From Chitinophaga sancti (GTDB lineage Bacteria > Bacteroidota > Bacteroidia > Chitinophagales > Chitinophagaceae), in assembly GCF_034424315.1 (NCBI RefSeq), contig NZ_CP139972.1, positions 3,968,001 through 4,032,000 of the forward strand: DNA of 64,000 nucleotides, read 5' to 3'. Of this stretch, positions 32,976 through 42,106 are shown piece after piece. Made by a program: the position numbers and the translations under genes. The notes below the pieces were generated by a model that saw only the letters and a list, made by a program, of their open reading frames with translations, did not search any database and had not been told where the DNA came from. How positions within the stretch are numbered: position 1 is the first letter of the stretch; every line of letters begins with the position of its first letter.

Positions 32976-34049
32976 TTATTTACGCCATGCCTTCCGCAGG
33001 AACCGCAACCAATTGCCATGCATAATATTCTCCACATCCTCATCTGAATACCCTCTCTTCTTAAACAAAGCAGGCAGTTTCTGCACATCAGCAATCGTCT
33101 CCAGGTCATAAGGACTTTGCTCTTTACCAAAGGCTCCATCCAGGTCAGAACCAATCCCTACATGCAATGCATTGCCCGCCAGCTGGCAGATATAATCCAT
33201 ATGATCTACCAGTTTCTCCAGGTTACAATCCATACCTTTAGGATCAGATACTCCTCTCACCCATCCAGGTACCATCATCCATGCATCCATCGCACCACCA
33301 ATCACAGCGCCTCTTTTCACCAGTTCAAGTATCATCCCGTCAGAGAACTGACGGTTATGATTCACCAGTTTACGAACATTGTTATGGCTCGCCCATACAT
33401 GCCCGTTAAAGTGCTCCATGGCTTCCCAGAAACTATCGTCACAAAGATGTGTCGCATCAAGAATGATGTTCAGACGCTCCATTTCTTTCAGCAACGCTCT
33501 GCCTTTTTCACCCATATAACCAGTGGCATCTGTTCCCTGTGCATATCTGCCAGGGCCGTAGTGAGCAGGGCCTACTGCACGCAAGCCGTTGTTATAGGCT
33601 GTCTCCAGGTAAGAAATATCTACGATGGAATCGGCTCCTTCCAGGCTTAAGATATAACCAATAGCTTTGTTTTCGGTAGGCTGTCCATCATTCCAGTAAG
33701 CTAAATGCTTTTCCAGCGATGCCAGGTCCGTGATAGATGTCAGTTCACCTGCTGCCTCCATCGCCTTGTACCAAGCCAGCTGCCCCTGTGTCTGTGCCCA
33801 TGCCTGTTCCGGTGAAAACCAGCCAGGCAAGGGGTTGTCAGGTGCCACAAAACGGGCAATCTGTGTACCTACTACCAATCCTATATTTCCTTTGCGCAGT
33901 TCAGGAAAGGATACTACACCTTTTGCGCGGTCTGGTTTATCTGTGAGCCCTTCCTCTCTCTTCCTGATGTCGTTGACAGGCAGGCGGAGATTGCGGTTCC
34001 ACTCCATCGCGTTCATGCTGAGATCCAGATGCGCGTCTATTGCAAACAT
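32976..34049 (-). CDS. Membrane dipeptidase (peptidase M19, renal dipeptidase-like)
   Basis: A 357-residue zinc dipeptidase of the M19 family. Metal-site motifs seen are HxD at residues 7-9 (DAHLDL), the bridging Glu in SLEGAD, the His in DATHLCDD, the His in ASHNNVR, and the Asp in GIGSDLDGAFG. M19 enzymes hydrolyse dipeptides, often with a D-residue at the C-terminal position. No signal peptide is visible, so it is probably cytoplasmic. It is the last gene of a minus-strand run with a D-amino-acid lyase family protein, RidA and a GntP-family permease, which supports D-residue salvage (inference). Confidence 0.9.
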   Translation of the reverse strand: MFAIDAHLDLSMNAMEWNRNLRLPVNDIRKREEGLTDKPDRAKGVVSFPELRKGNIGLVVGTQIARFVAPDNPLPGWFSPEQAWAQTQGQLAWYKAMEAAGELTSITDLASLEKHLAYWNDGQPTENKAIGYILSLEGADSIVDISYLETAYNNGLRAVGPAHYGPGRYAQGTDATGYMGEKGRALLKEMERLNIILDATHLCDDSFWEAMEHFNGHVWASHNNVRKLVNHNRQFSDGMILELVKRGAVIGGAMDAWMMVPGWVRGVSDPKGMDCNLEKLVDHMDYICQLAGNALHVGIGSDLDGAFGKEQSPYDLETIADVQKLPALFKKRGYSDEDVENIMHGNWLRFLRKAWRK

Positions 34050-34103
34050 GTTTATAATCGTTTAAGAAGGTGATTCAACTGAATCATCTCCCTCGTTTTA
34101 GGT

Positions 34104-35207
34104 TCAGATCATGATCTTCCTGTCTCGTGCAACTACTTTCCATTGCGCAATACAGGTATTATTTTCTACAACGCCTACACGTTCATACAATGCTACGGTA
34201 GGGCATATATGATATGGTACGCCATAGAACACAGTGCCTACGGGATACTGCATGGTATCAGCCACTTTCACTACCAGGTGTTCTTCGCTCTGTGATACCG
34301 GCGATGCTTCAGGTGCATTCAGAAACACCACTCTTGGTTGTGGATTCTCTGCCGCTACTGACTTATGGCCCAGGTCAAGACACAGGCGCTCTCCGTCAAT
34401 CACAGAGATCACCCTCGTTACCAATACTGCGGCATAGTCATATTGCTGATCCGGTAAGTGCTGCTGATAACCCCAATCCCAGAAGATAAAGGTGCCCGGG
34501 CTACACTCCACTCCTTCCCTTCCGGCATGAATGGGAAAGGTAGGAGAACCGCCCGCCACAATTCGCGGAGCAGGTAAACCACTGTCCGTAATAGCTTGTG
34601 CAAGGGCTTGTACAGGCACATAGGCGGCATCACATTTCTCTTTGCGAACAGCAACATCCACATCATGCAGGTGACCATCATAAGCGTGTAAGCCTACAGG
34701 TGATACACCCGGCAGGTGCGCCAGTTCCTGGTATAATGCCAGTGCTGCTGCACCGGGAACAATACCGGTTCTGTTCATACCTACATTCAGATCAAGATAC
34801 ACTGGCAGCACTTTTTGTGCGGCTACAAATTGTGCAGCGATCGCAACTGCCGAAGCAGCATTATCCACCAGGCAACTATATTTCGTATCAGGATATTGCT
34901 CTGTGAGTTCCAGCAATCTTTCGACCTTTGGGCCTACAGGCTGATAAGCGAGCAACACATCTTTTGCACCAGCCAGTCCAAGCATTTCTGCTTCGGCAAT
35001 CGTGGCACATTTGAATTTATGAATGCCTTCTTCGATCATCAGCACTGCTGCTTCGGTGATCTTGCTGGTCTTCACATGTGGGCGTAATCGCTGCACATCC
35101 TTCACAGAAGCTTTCACTGCAAGGATGTTGTCTCGCATACGCTCCGGGTACACCAGCAATGCAGGTGAATCTACCGTGTTAATGTTGTGCAGTTCGTACC
35201 AGTTCAT
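34104..35207 (-). CDS. Fold-type III PLP enzyme, D-threonine aldolase/D-serine dehydratase family
   Basis: A 367-residue protein with an alanine racemase-like N-terminal barrel. RPHVKTSK at residues 42-49 contains the expected PLP lysine (K46). The C-terminal domain has the divalent-metal motif H333-x-C335 (PYHICPT); an H-x-C pair is the zinc site of eukaryotic-type D-serine dehydratases, whereas D-threonine aldolases typically have H-x-D. Substrate is therefore a D-3-hydroxy amino acid, with D-serine deamination a little favoured (inference). Starts 6 bases after the ridA stop, so the two are tightly coupled; RidA would clear the 2-aminoacrylate/enamine that a dehydratase releases. Confidence 0.88.
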   Translation of the reverse strand: MNWYELHNINTVDSPALLVYPERMRDNILAVKASVKDVQRLRPHVKTSKITEAAVLMIEEGIHKFKCATIAEAEMLGLAGAKDVLLAYQPVGPKVERLLELTEQYPDTKYSCLVDNAASAVAIAAQFVAAQKVLPVYLDLNVGMNRTGIVPGAAALALYQELAHLPGVSPVGLHAYDGHLHDVDVAVRKEKCDAAYVPVQALAQAITDSGLPAPRIVAGGSPTFPIHAGREGVECSPGTFIFWDWGYQQHLPDQQYDYAAVLVTRVISVIDGERLCLDLGHKSVAAENPQPRVVFLNAPEASPVSQSEEHLVVKVADTMQYPVGTVFYGVPYHICPTVALYERVGVVENNTCIAQWKVVARDRKIMI

Positions 35208-35213
35208 AGCTGA

Positions 35214-35675
35214 TTATACTAATTCAAATAATGCTTCGATTTCTACGGGAATATTGTCAGGCAGGGACCCCATACCTACTGCGCTACGCACACCAATTCC
35301 ATTTTCTTCGCCCCAGATCTTTGCAAACAATTCACTCGCACCATTGATCACATATGGATGACGGCCAAAATCAGGGGTACAGTTCACCATACCTAATACC
35401 TTGATCACCCGCTTTACTTTGTCCAGGCTACCCAGGTTGGTAACGATGGTAGAAAGCATGGTCAGGGCGACTTGCCTGGCAGCCAGCTTACCCTTCTCAA
35501 TATCCATATCACCACCAATACGGCCAATGATCAGGCTCCTATCATCCTGCACAGGGCCGTGGCCGGAGAGGTACAGGTATTTGCCATCGATCAGGTAAGG
35601 CTTGTATACACCTAATGGAGACGGTGCCGGAGGTAATGTTAACCCTAATGCCTGGAAGTTTTCTGTTGCTGTCAT
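35214..35675 (-). CDS. RidA family enamine/imine deaminase
   Basis: A 153-residue Rid/YjgF-family protein, slightly longer than E. coli RidA (128). LSGHGP near residue 36 and the C-terminal R130 in GVRSAVGMGSLPDNIPVEIEALFEL match the conserved substrate-binding arginine region. Rid proteins hydrolyse reactive 2-aminoacrylate and related enamines made by PLP dehydratases. Direct coupling to the PLP enzyme gene downstream fits that role. Confidence 0.9.
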   Translation of the reverse strand: MTATENFQALGLTLPPAPSPLGVYKPYLIDGKYLYLSGHGPVQDDRSLIIGRIGGDMDIEKGKLAARQVALTMLSTIVTNLGSLDKVKRVIKVLGMVNCTPDFGRHPYVINGASELFAKIWGEENGIGVRSAVGMGSLPDNIPVEIEALFELV

Positions 35676-35783
35676 TTCGCTGAAGTATTTCTATAATTAT
35701 TAATTCGGTTTCCTATTATAGCCTCAATTTCCTTTTTTTATCCCTTGTGAGCTAAATTTTCTCAAATCTAAAGCCTGCCTATG

Positions 35784-37097
35784 CTAATGTACAAATACAC
35801 TCAGTATCAAACATCCCGCTAAGCCCACCACACTCACAATCGTCTCCATCACAGACCAGGTCTTAAAGGTATCCTTTACTGAAAGATTAAAGTACTCTTT
35901 AAACAACCAAAATCCGCCATCGTTCACATGGCTGAACATAAGGCTGCCCGCCCCTGTTGCCAACACCATCAAACAAGGGTTTACACCCAGTGTACCTACC
36001 AATGGCCCCAGCATAGCTGCTGTAGTCAATCCTGCAATCGTAGCAGACCCTACTGCCACCCTTACCAATGCTGCCAGGCACCAGGCCAGCAACAAAGGGT
36101 TCATATGCGTGCTCATCATGCCCTGCGCTATAATATCGCTCACCTTGCTATCCATCAGCATTTGCGTTAATGCCCCGGAACCACCGATGATGAGGATGAT
36201 AGGAGACACATCTTTGATGGATTCATCCAGCGATTTCATCACTGCTTTCATTTTCAATCCTCTCTTCAACCCCAGCAAATAAATGCCATTCAATACCGCC
36301 AGCAACATTACAATGATCGGGTCTCCCAGCCAGTCAGCAATCTTTAATACAGGCCCCTGATCAACTGTTAGTTTCACGATAGTAGTGCCTGCCAGCAAGA
36401 TCACCGGCAGCAATGCTGCAAACAAACTCTCCAGCATCCCCGGCAATTGCTCCTCAGGAATTGGTTCGATATGAAACAAAGCAGCAGGCTCCTGCTGATA
36501 GCCTTTTAAAAAACGGCTGAATACAGGTCCTGCACAAATAATAGCAGGAATCGCTACTATCATTCCATACATCAGGGTCATGCCCATATTAGCGCCAAAA
36601 GCCCCTACCAATGCGGTCGGCGATGGATGCGGCGGCAGGTAACCATGTGTTACTGACAGCGATGCCAGCATGGGTATACCTAAATATACCGCAGGCAGTT
36701 TGGTCCGCGCCGCCACTGTAAAAATCAGTGGCACCATGAGCACAAAACCAATATTATAAAACAGGGGAATACCAACTATAAAACCCGTCAGCATCAAAGA
36801 CCACTGGATATACTTGCGGCCAAAGAGGTGCATCAATCCATTTGCGATTCGCTGCGCAGCACCACTCTCCGCTACCAGTTTACCCAGCATACTGCCAAAT
36901 ACAATGATGGTGACCAGCCCCCCCAGGGTCTTGCCAATGCCGGTTGTAATAGATTGTGTAATTGTGCTGATGTCCATCTTCAGGGCTAAACCCATGAACA
37001 GACACACCACCAGGAAAGCTATGAATGTGTTGAGCCTGAATCCCGCTACCAGCAATACCAATAGCAGGATTGATAATAATACAATGAATAAAGCCAT
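35784..37097 (-). CDS. GntP family permease
   Basis: A 437-residue membrane protein with about 12-14 hydrophobic helices, the length of GntP-family transporters. Family segments seen are KTLGGLVTIIVFGSMLGKLVAESGAAQRIA, GIPLFYNIGFVLMVPL and THGYLPPHPSPTALVGAFGANMG. The family imports gluconate and other sugar acids, but members such as DsdX carry D-serine. Linkage to D-amino-acid-type enzymes suggests the latter kind of substrate here (inference). It precedes ridA by 108 bases and follows the ABC permease gene by 37. Confidence 0.92.
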   Translation of the reverse strand: MALFIVLLSILLLVLLVAGFRLNTFIAFLVVCLFMGLALKMDISTITQSITTGIGKTLGGLVTIIVFGSMLGKLVAESGAAQRIANGLMHLFGRKYIQWSLMLTGFIVGIPLFYNIGFVLMVPLIFTVAARTKLPAVYLGIPMLASLSVTHGYLPPHPSPTALVGAFGANMGMTLMYGMIVAIPAIICAGPVFSRFLKGYQQEPAALFHIEPIPEEQLPGMLESLFAALLPVILLAGTTIVKLTVDQGPVLKIADWLGDPIIVMLLAVLNGIYLLGLKRGLKMKAVMKSLDESIKDVSPIILIIGGSGALTQMLMDSKVSDIIAQGMMSTHMNPLLLAWCLAALVRVAVGSATIAGLTTAAMLGPLVGTLGVNPCLMVLATGAGSLMFSHVNDGGFWLFKEYFNLSVKDTFKTWSVMETIVSVVGLAGCLILSVFVH

Positions 37098-37134
37098 TGA
37101 AATTCTTTAGATGTTGGCGACTAAAATTTTCTGC

Positions 37135-38409
37135 CTACTCATATCTGAGTGCAATAATAGGGTCGAGTTTAGAGGCCTTGATAGCAGGGAATATTCCCGC
37201 CATCAAACCTACGCCGGCACACAGGCTGATCCCCGCAAAGATCCAGAACCAGGGGATCACAAAACTTGTATGCATGAGCAGTGATACCACGTTTCCCACC
37301 AGCATTCCTAACAGTACCCCAAGGGCACCCCCCAGTACGCTGATGATAATTGACTCGTATACAAACTGCCTGCGAATCACTGTTCTCGTAGCGCCCAGTG
37401 CTTTGTTCACACCAATTTCGCGCGTACGCTCAGCTACAGATACCAGCATAATATTCGTCAATCCTATTGCGGAACCAAACAGGGTAATGATCCCTATAAG
37501 CGCAGCCGCAGCTACCACGTAAGACAGGTTGCTAAACAACATTTCACCTATACTATCACTCTTGCTGATATAAAAATTCTCCTCTTCATTCACATGTAGG
37601 TGCCTGATAATGCGGAATAAGCCTGTAGCCTCTCCTACCGCGGCATCCATATGATTGATATCTTTCACGGACACGCCTATATTATAGGTCATGCTATTAC
37701 CTCCGTAAACTCTTCTCGTGTTCGTTACTGTTGTGATGACAACCTTGTCAGCACTCATAAATCCACTGTTCCCTTTTGCCTCCAGCAAGCCAATTACCCT
37801 ATAGCGCACATTGCCCACGCGGATATTGCTGTTAATGACGTTTTTCATCGCATCGCCATACAACTTCTTCGCTACGTCTGTTCCTAAAATAGCGACATTC
37901 CGCCCCGTTTCCATATCTAATTGATTAAAGTTCCTGCCCTCTTTCAATTTATAGTTGGAAAACTCCAGGTAGTTTTCATCACCACCCAATACCTGTATGT
38001 TTGGATTCGTTTTGTTATCGCCTTTGTAAACAGTTGCTCCGCCACTGGCTGTCACGGATACACTCACTGTGGCAGGAAAAGAAAAACGTCTGCTAAAATC
38101 CCTGGCTTCCACCCATGTAATGGGGATATTGGCATTCGATGTTTTCACCTTCTTCTTTTGCTTATCACTCTTTTTTGCATCTGGCCCATCTCCCATGAAT
38201 ATGCGTAAAGCCCTGTTCTGAATAGAGAAGCTGTTTGCCCCCATACTGGCAAAACTGGAATAGATACTGTTTTTCATACTTTCAGTGGCAGTCAGGATAC
38301 CTACCAGGGCCATAATCCCAAATGCGATGATGGAAATAGTAAGCCCTGCGCGTAATCTGTTCGCGCTGACGGAACTGTAAGCGAGGGAAAATATGTCACG
38401 GAATTGCAT
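37135..38409 (-). CDS. MacB/FtsX-type ABC transporter permease
   Basis: A 424-residue protein with the MacB topology: an N-terminal membrane helix (GLTISIIAFGIMALVGILTA), a large periplasmic domain (about residues 45-285), then three helices with the FtsX signature MLVSVAERTREIGVNKALGAT and the C-terminal PAIKASKLDPIIALRYE. Such permeases work with a LolD/MacB-type ATPase in export or lipoprotein release. No ATPase gene is adjacent, so the partner is encoded elsewhere. Divergent from the LacI gene with only 47 bases between the start codons. Confidence 0.92.
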   Translation of the reverse strand: MQFRDIFSLAYSSVSANRLRAGLTISIIAFGIMALVGILTATESMKNSIYSSFASMGANSFSIQNRALRIFMGDGPDAKKSDKQKKKVKTSNANIPITWVEARDFSRRFSFPATVSVSVTASGGATVYKGDNKTNPNIQVLGGDENYLEFSNYKLKEGRNFNQLDMETGRNVAILGTDVAKKLYGDAMKNVINSNIRVGNVRYRVIGLLEAKGNSGFMSADKVVITTVTNTRRVYGGNSMTYNIGVSVKDINHMDAAVGEATGLFRIIRHLHVNEEENFYISKSDSIGEMLFSNLSYVVAAAALIGIITLFGSAIGLTNIMLVSVAERTREIGVNKALGATRTVIRRQFVYESIIISVLGGALGVLLGMLVGNVVSLLMHTSFVIPWFWIFAGISLCAGVGLMAGIFPAIKASKLDPIIALRYE

Positions 38410-38456
38410 GATTTAAAGATAACAAAAAACATTTTTCCGCTATTTTTATTATATAA

Positions 38457-39458
38457 ATGGCGAACCCTCCTACTATAAAAGAAATCGCAGAAAAACTGAA
38501 GCTGGCAAAATCGACGGTTTCCCGTGCACTGCATGACCACCCCAGTATCGGGTTGCGTACCCGGATGAAGGTTCAGGAACTGGCCCGTGCCCTCAATTAC
38601 GAACCGAACCAGACTGCCATTCACTTTCAGCAGAAAAAGACGTTTACGATCGGGATCGTATTACCAGAATTGTCAGAAGCTTTCTTCTCTGCAGCGATCA
38701 GCGGGATCGAAGATGCAGCAAATCAGCATAACTACATGGTGCTCCTGGGGCAGTCACACGATGACGCTACCCGGGAGAAAAAGATTGTGGAAATAATGAA
38801 GAATCACCGGGTGGATGGGCTGATAGTTTCGCTGGCCAAAAATACCGGGGATTATGCACATTTTGAAGCACTGGAAAAATTCAATATCCCGGTGGTGTTC
38901 TTTGATCGGATCCCTGATAAAAAAGACATTCATTATGTAGCCTGTAATATGGAATCAGGTACCCTGCAGGCAGTGTCGCTATTATTAGAAAAAGGGCACC
39001 GGGTAATTGGAATGATCAATGGGCCGGAACAACTGGTAGCTACACCACAGCGGGAGGCCGGTTTTAAACAGGCCTTGCAAAAGAAGCGACTGAAATTCGA
39101 TGCAAGCCTGATTGTGAATTCAGACCTTACTAAAGATGGAACCCGGGCTGCTATGCAACAATTGCTGAACAATAAAAGGAAGGTAACAGCTGTCGTTGCT
39201 TTTAATGACTATGTGGCGCAGGATGCGGTGCAGTATGCATTGGAGCAGGGGATCGCAATTAATAAAGAGCTCACTTTTGTGAGCTATGCAAACCTGCCCT
39301 GGAGCAGTTACATGGCGTTTCCGCCGATTGCTTCTGTGGAGCAGTATCCTTATGAACAGGGATTCAGGGCAACGGAAATACTGATTGGATTATTGGGAAA
39401 TAAAAATTCAGCAGATTATCAACATATCATTATCGATTCACGGCTTGTCACCCGGTAA
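38457..39458 (+). CDS. LacI family transcriptional regulator
   Basis: A 333-residue LacI/GalR protein. The helix-turn-helix with hinge is at residues 5-50 (TIKEIAEKLKLAKSTVSRAL, then LNYEPN). The effector domain is a periplasmic-binding-protein fold with FTIGIVLPELSEAFFSAAISGIEDAA and AVVAFNDYVAQDAVQYAL. It would bind a sugar-like ligand. A LacI-type operator sits just after its stop at 39509-39522, in front of the next gene, so that gene is the likely target. Starts ATG 38457. Confidence 0.93.
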   Translation: MANPPTIKEIAEKLKLAKSTVSRALHDHPSIGLRTRMKVQELARALNYEPNQTAIHFQQKKTFTIGIVLPELSEAFFSAAISGIEDAANQHNYMVLLGQSHDDATREKKIVEIMKNHRVDGLIVSLAKNTGDYAHFEALEKFNIPVVFFDRIPDKKDIHYVACNMESGTLQAVSLLLEKGHRVIGMINGPEQLVATPQREAGFKQALQKKRLKFDASLIVNSDLTKDGTRAAMQQLLNNKRKVTAVVAFNDYVAQDAVQYALEQGIAINKELTFVSYANLPWSSYMAFPPIASVEQYPYEQGFRATEILIGLLGNKNSADYQHIIIDSRLVTR

Positions 39459-39508
39459 CCCGGCATGTCCAGCCGGCAGCTCGCCCCCTGCAAACACGCA
39501 AAATTTCA

Positions 39509-39522
39509 CGCAACCGTTTGCG
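39509..39522. promoter_or_regulatory. LacI-type operator in front of the kinase-like gene
   Basis: CGCAACCGTTTGCG is a 14-bp palindrome apart from one pair of central positions, and matches the GCAAnCGnTTGC form typical of LacI-family operators with a central CG. It lies 51 bases after the lacI-type stop and just upstream of the -7 box of the kinase-like gene. A second GCAAAC word is at 39490-39495. Confidence 0.7.
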
Positions 39523-39546
39523 CAATCTTTCTATCAATCTTTCCCT

Positions 39547-39554
39547 TAAGTTTG
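39547..39554 (+). promoter_or_regulatory. Candidate -7 box TAAGTTTG of the kinase-like gene
   Basis: TAAGTTTG matches TAnnTTTG exactly. The palindromic operator at 39509-39522 would cover the -33 region, the place where a repressor would block transcription. Confidence 0.5.
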
Positions 39555-39574
39555 AAATGATCAATCAAAATATC

Positions 39575-40639
39575 ATGCAGGCTTCGATACTGGCAGCTTA
39601 CGGAATAGTGGCAGATGAATGTACTATCCAGACTTTTGGCAGTGGACTTATCAACACTACGTGGAAAGTCATTCACGATGAAAAGTCCTACATTCTTCAG
39701 CGCATCAACCACCAGGTTTTTAAACAACCCGAAGTGATCGCCAATAACATCCGCTACGTAGGCCAGTATCTGCAACAACATTCACCGGAATACTTCTTTG
39801 TACAACCCGTGAATACCCTGGATGATCAAGGCCTCGTGATCACTGAAAACGGTGAATACTACCGCCTCCAACCCTTTGTTCCCGACTCCCGCAGCTACGA
39901 TGTTGCAGACGATGAACAACTGGCCTTTGAAGCAGCACAACAATTCGGAAGATTCACCCGCCTGCTATCAGGTATCGACACGAAAAAAATCGGTGATAGT
40001 TTACCTGATTTCCACAACCTCACGTTGCGCTATCAACAATTTGAGGATGCGTTGAAAAATGGCAACAAAGCGAGGATAGCTGAATCAGCAGAAATGATCT
40101 TACGAATCAGGCAATACGCTTATCTCACCGATACCTTCGAAGCCATCAAGCAGAATCCTGCTTTCAAAATCAGGGTCATGCATCATGACACGAAGATCAA
40201 TAATGTTCTCTTCGATAAGCATGGAAAAGGCATCTGTGTAATTGACTTAGATACTGTCATGCCCGGGTACTTCATCAGCGACTTCGGTGATATGATGAGA
40301 ACCTACTTATCCCCGGCAAATGAGGAAGAAAAGGATTTCAGCAAGGTAGTAGCAAGGCCCGGGTTCTTTAAAGCGATTGTAAGCGGTTATCTGAGCGAAT
40401 TGAAAGATGAATTAAGTCCGGAGGAGATCCATCACCTGGTATACGCAGGACAATTCATGGTCTACATGCAGGCCATCCGTTTCTTAGCAGATTACCTGAA
40501 CAACGATATTTATTACGGCGCCAAATACGAACAACACAACTATGTAAGAGCAGGCAACCAGCTGGTTTTATTAGATCGTATCAGCGAGCAGGAAGCAACA
40601 TTTTTCAGAGCGATCACTACACCAGATCGCGTCGTTTGA
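39575..40639 (+). CDS. Aminoglycoside phosphotransferase-fold kinase, N-acetylhexosamine kinase-like
   Basis: A 354-residue APH/choline-kinase-fold protein. The N-lobe has FGSGLINTTWKV and YILQRINHQVFKQPE; the catalytic loop is MHHDTKINNVLFD and the metal motif CVIDLDTVMPGYF, as in NahK-like N-acetylhexosamine 1-kinases. It probably phosphorylates a sugar in the cytoplasm; substrate is inferred. I prefer ATG 39575 (MQASILAAYGI) because the -7 box at 39547-39554 places the transcript start near 39560; ATG 39557 would add six residues. Probably controlled by the adjacent LacI protein through the operator at 39509-39522. Confidence 0.85.
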   Translation: MQASILAAYGIVADECTIQTFGSGLINTTWKVIHDEKSYILQRINHQVFKQPEVIANNIRYVGQYLQQHSPEYFFVQPVNTLDDQGLVITENGEYYRLQPFVPDSRSYDVADDEQLAFEAAQQFGRFTRLLSGIDTKKIGDSLPDFHNLTLRYQQFEDALKNGNKARIAESAEMILRIRQYAYLTDTFEAIKQNPAFKIRVMHHDTKINNVLFDKHGKGICVIDLDTVMPGYFISDFGDMMRTYLSPANEEEKDFSKVVARPGFFKAIVSGYLSELKDELSPEEIHHLVYAGQFMVYMQAIRFLADYLNNDIYYGAKYEQHNYVRAGNQLVLLDRISEQEATFFRAITTPDRVV

Positions 40640-40660
40640 AAAGCAGCACCATTTGAAAAC

Positions 40661-40689
40661 AAAAATGCCGGCATATAGCCGGCATTTTT
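40661..40689. terminator. Bidirectional terminator between the kinase gene and nuoN
   Basis: A perfect 12-bp stem AAAAATGCCGGC/GCCGGCATTTTT (40661-40672 and 40678-40689) with a 5-base loop supplies T-runs for both strands. It ends the nuo operon and the convergent kinase transcript. Confidence 0.93.
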
Positions 40690-40708
40690 CATTGTATGCT
40701 TAGTTCGT

Positions 40709-42079
40709 TTATGCAAACTGTAAAAGTAAGCCAGGGAACACACCCAGCAGGATCACGATCGCAGCAGTCACCACCAGCAGGAACTTAAATCTGCCATTCA
40801 TCTCATACACACCCGGCTCGCCAGATTTAAAGTACATGGCCATGATCACCCTGAAATAGTAGTACACGCTGATCGCAGCACAAATCACCGCAATGATCAC
40901 CAGCCAGAACAGGTTACCTTCCTGTACCGCAGCGGTGAGCACATAGTATTTAGCAAAGAAACCTGCAGTCAGGGGAATACCTGCCAGTGATAATAAACAG
41001 ATGGTGGTCACAGCAGCTACCAGCGGTTCTTTCTTTGCCAGGCCGTTAAACCCATCGAAAGTATAATCCTTCATCTTGATCAGTACTGCGAAGATGCCGA
41101 TAGTTGCGATAGAATAAGCAGCAGCATACAGGATAATACCTTTCCCTGCAAAATCGCTGAACGAAATTACTGACAGCAGCATGAAACCTGCCTGCGCAAT
41201 ACTTGAATAAGCCAGCATACGCTTTACACTCTGCTGGAATACCGCTGTAAAGTTACCAATGATCAGCGTAGCAGCTGTTATCAGTGCCAGCAGCAATTGC
41301 CAGTCTTTACTGATCGTACCTGTAAATGCACCATGGAACAAACGGATAAATGCAATAAAGCTACCCGCCTTTACCACAGTGGCCATAAAGGAAGTAAATA
41401 CAGAAGGAGAACCATCATATACATCTGGTGTCCAGAAGTGGAAAGGTGCTGCAGAAACTTTAAAGGACAATGCAAATGCGACCAGGATCACACCACACAG
41501 TGCCAGCGGACTAACAGTGCCTTCACCAATTCCTAATTCGCTGATCAGGAAAGAGCCGGATGCACCGTAGATGAGGGTAATACCCATCAGGAGGATACCG
41601 GTAGAGAAAGAACCCATCAGGAAGTACTTGAGGGCCGCTTCACTGCTCTTTGGACTTTTCTTGTCGCTACCAGCCAGGATATACTGAGGAATAGAAATAA
41701 TTTCTATCGCCAGGAAAAGCATTAATAAACTGCTGAACGAAGCTGCCAGCGTGATGCCCGACAGGATGAAAAATATCAGTGCAAAGTAATCAGACACATG
41801 CTCCCCTACTTTTTCAAACGCACTGCCTGACAGCATAAAGTACAAAAGCGTAGCTCCAAAAGCCACTGCATTGAACAATACACTGAAATTACTCACAGTG
41901 ATCATACCATACAGCGTGCGGCTACCACCCTGTAATGTGCACAATTCAGCCAGGTTCGCTGCAAAGCAAATCAGCAACGCCACGATGGCAACAAATTTAA
42001 TGGACTGCTTATTTTTCACGAAAAGCCCCGCAAACATCATCAAAACACCCGATAAAGCAGTAGATATTAATGCATTCAT
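40709..42079 (-). CDS. nuoN: NADH-quinone oxidoreductase subunit N
   Basis: A 456-residue antiporter-like membrane subunit of Complex I with about 14 helices. KVSAAPFHFWTPDVYDGSPSVFTSFMATVVKAGSF contains the conserved TM7-TM8 region with the pumping lysine, and KRMLAYSSIAQAGFMLL the second conserved segment. It belongs to the proton-translocating arm. Last gene of the nuoA-N operon; nuoM ends 27 bases upstream. Confidence 0.95.
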   Translation of the reverse strand: MNALISTALSGVLMMFAGLFVKNKQSIKFVAIVALLICFAANLAELCTLQGGSRTLYGMITVSNFSVLFNAVAFGATLLYFMLSGSAFEKVGEHVSDYFALIFFILSGITLAASFSSLLMLFLAIEIISIPQYILAGSDKKSPKSSEAALKYFLMGSFSTGILLMGITLIYGASGSFLISELGIGEGTVSPLALCGVILVAFALSFKVSAAPFHFWTPDVYDGSPSVFTSFMATVVKAGSFIAFIRLFHGAFTGTISKDWQLLLALITAATLIIGNFTAVFQQSVKRMLAYSSIAQAGFMLLSVISFSDFAGKGIILYAAAYSIATIGIFAVLIKMKDYTFDGFNGLAKKEPLVAAVTTICLLSLAGIPLTAGFFAKYYVLTAAVQEGNLFWLVIIAVICAAISVYYYFRVIMAMYFKSGEPGVYEMNGRFKFLLVVTAAIVILLGVFPGLLLQFA

Positions 42080-42106
42080 ATTCCTGTGTTACGAAAGAAC
42101 AACTTT

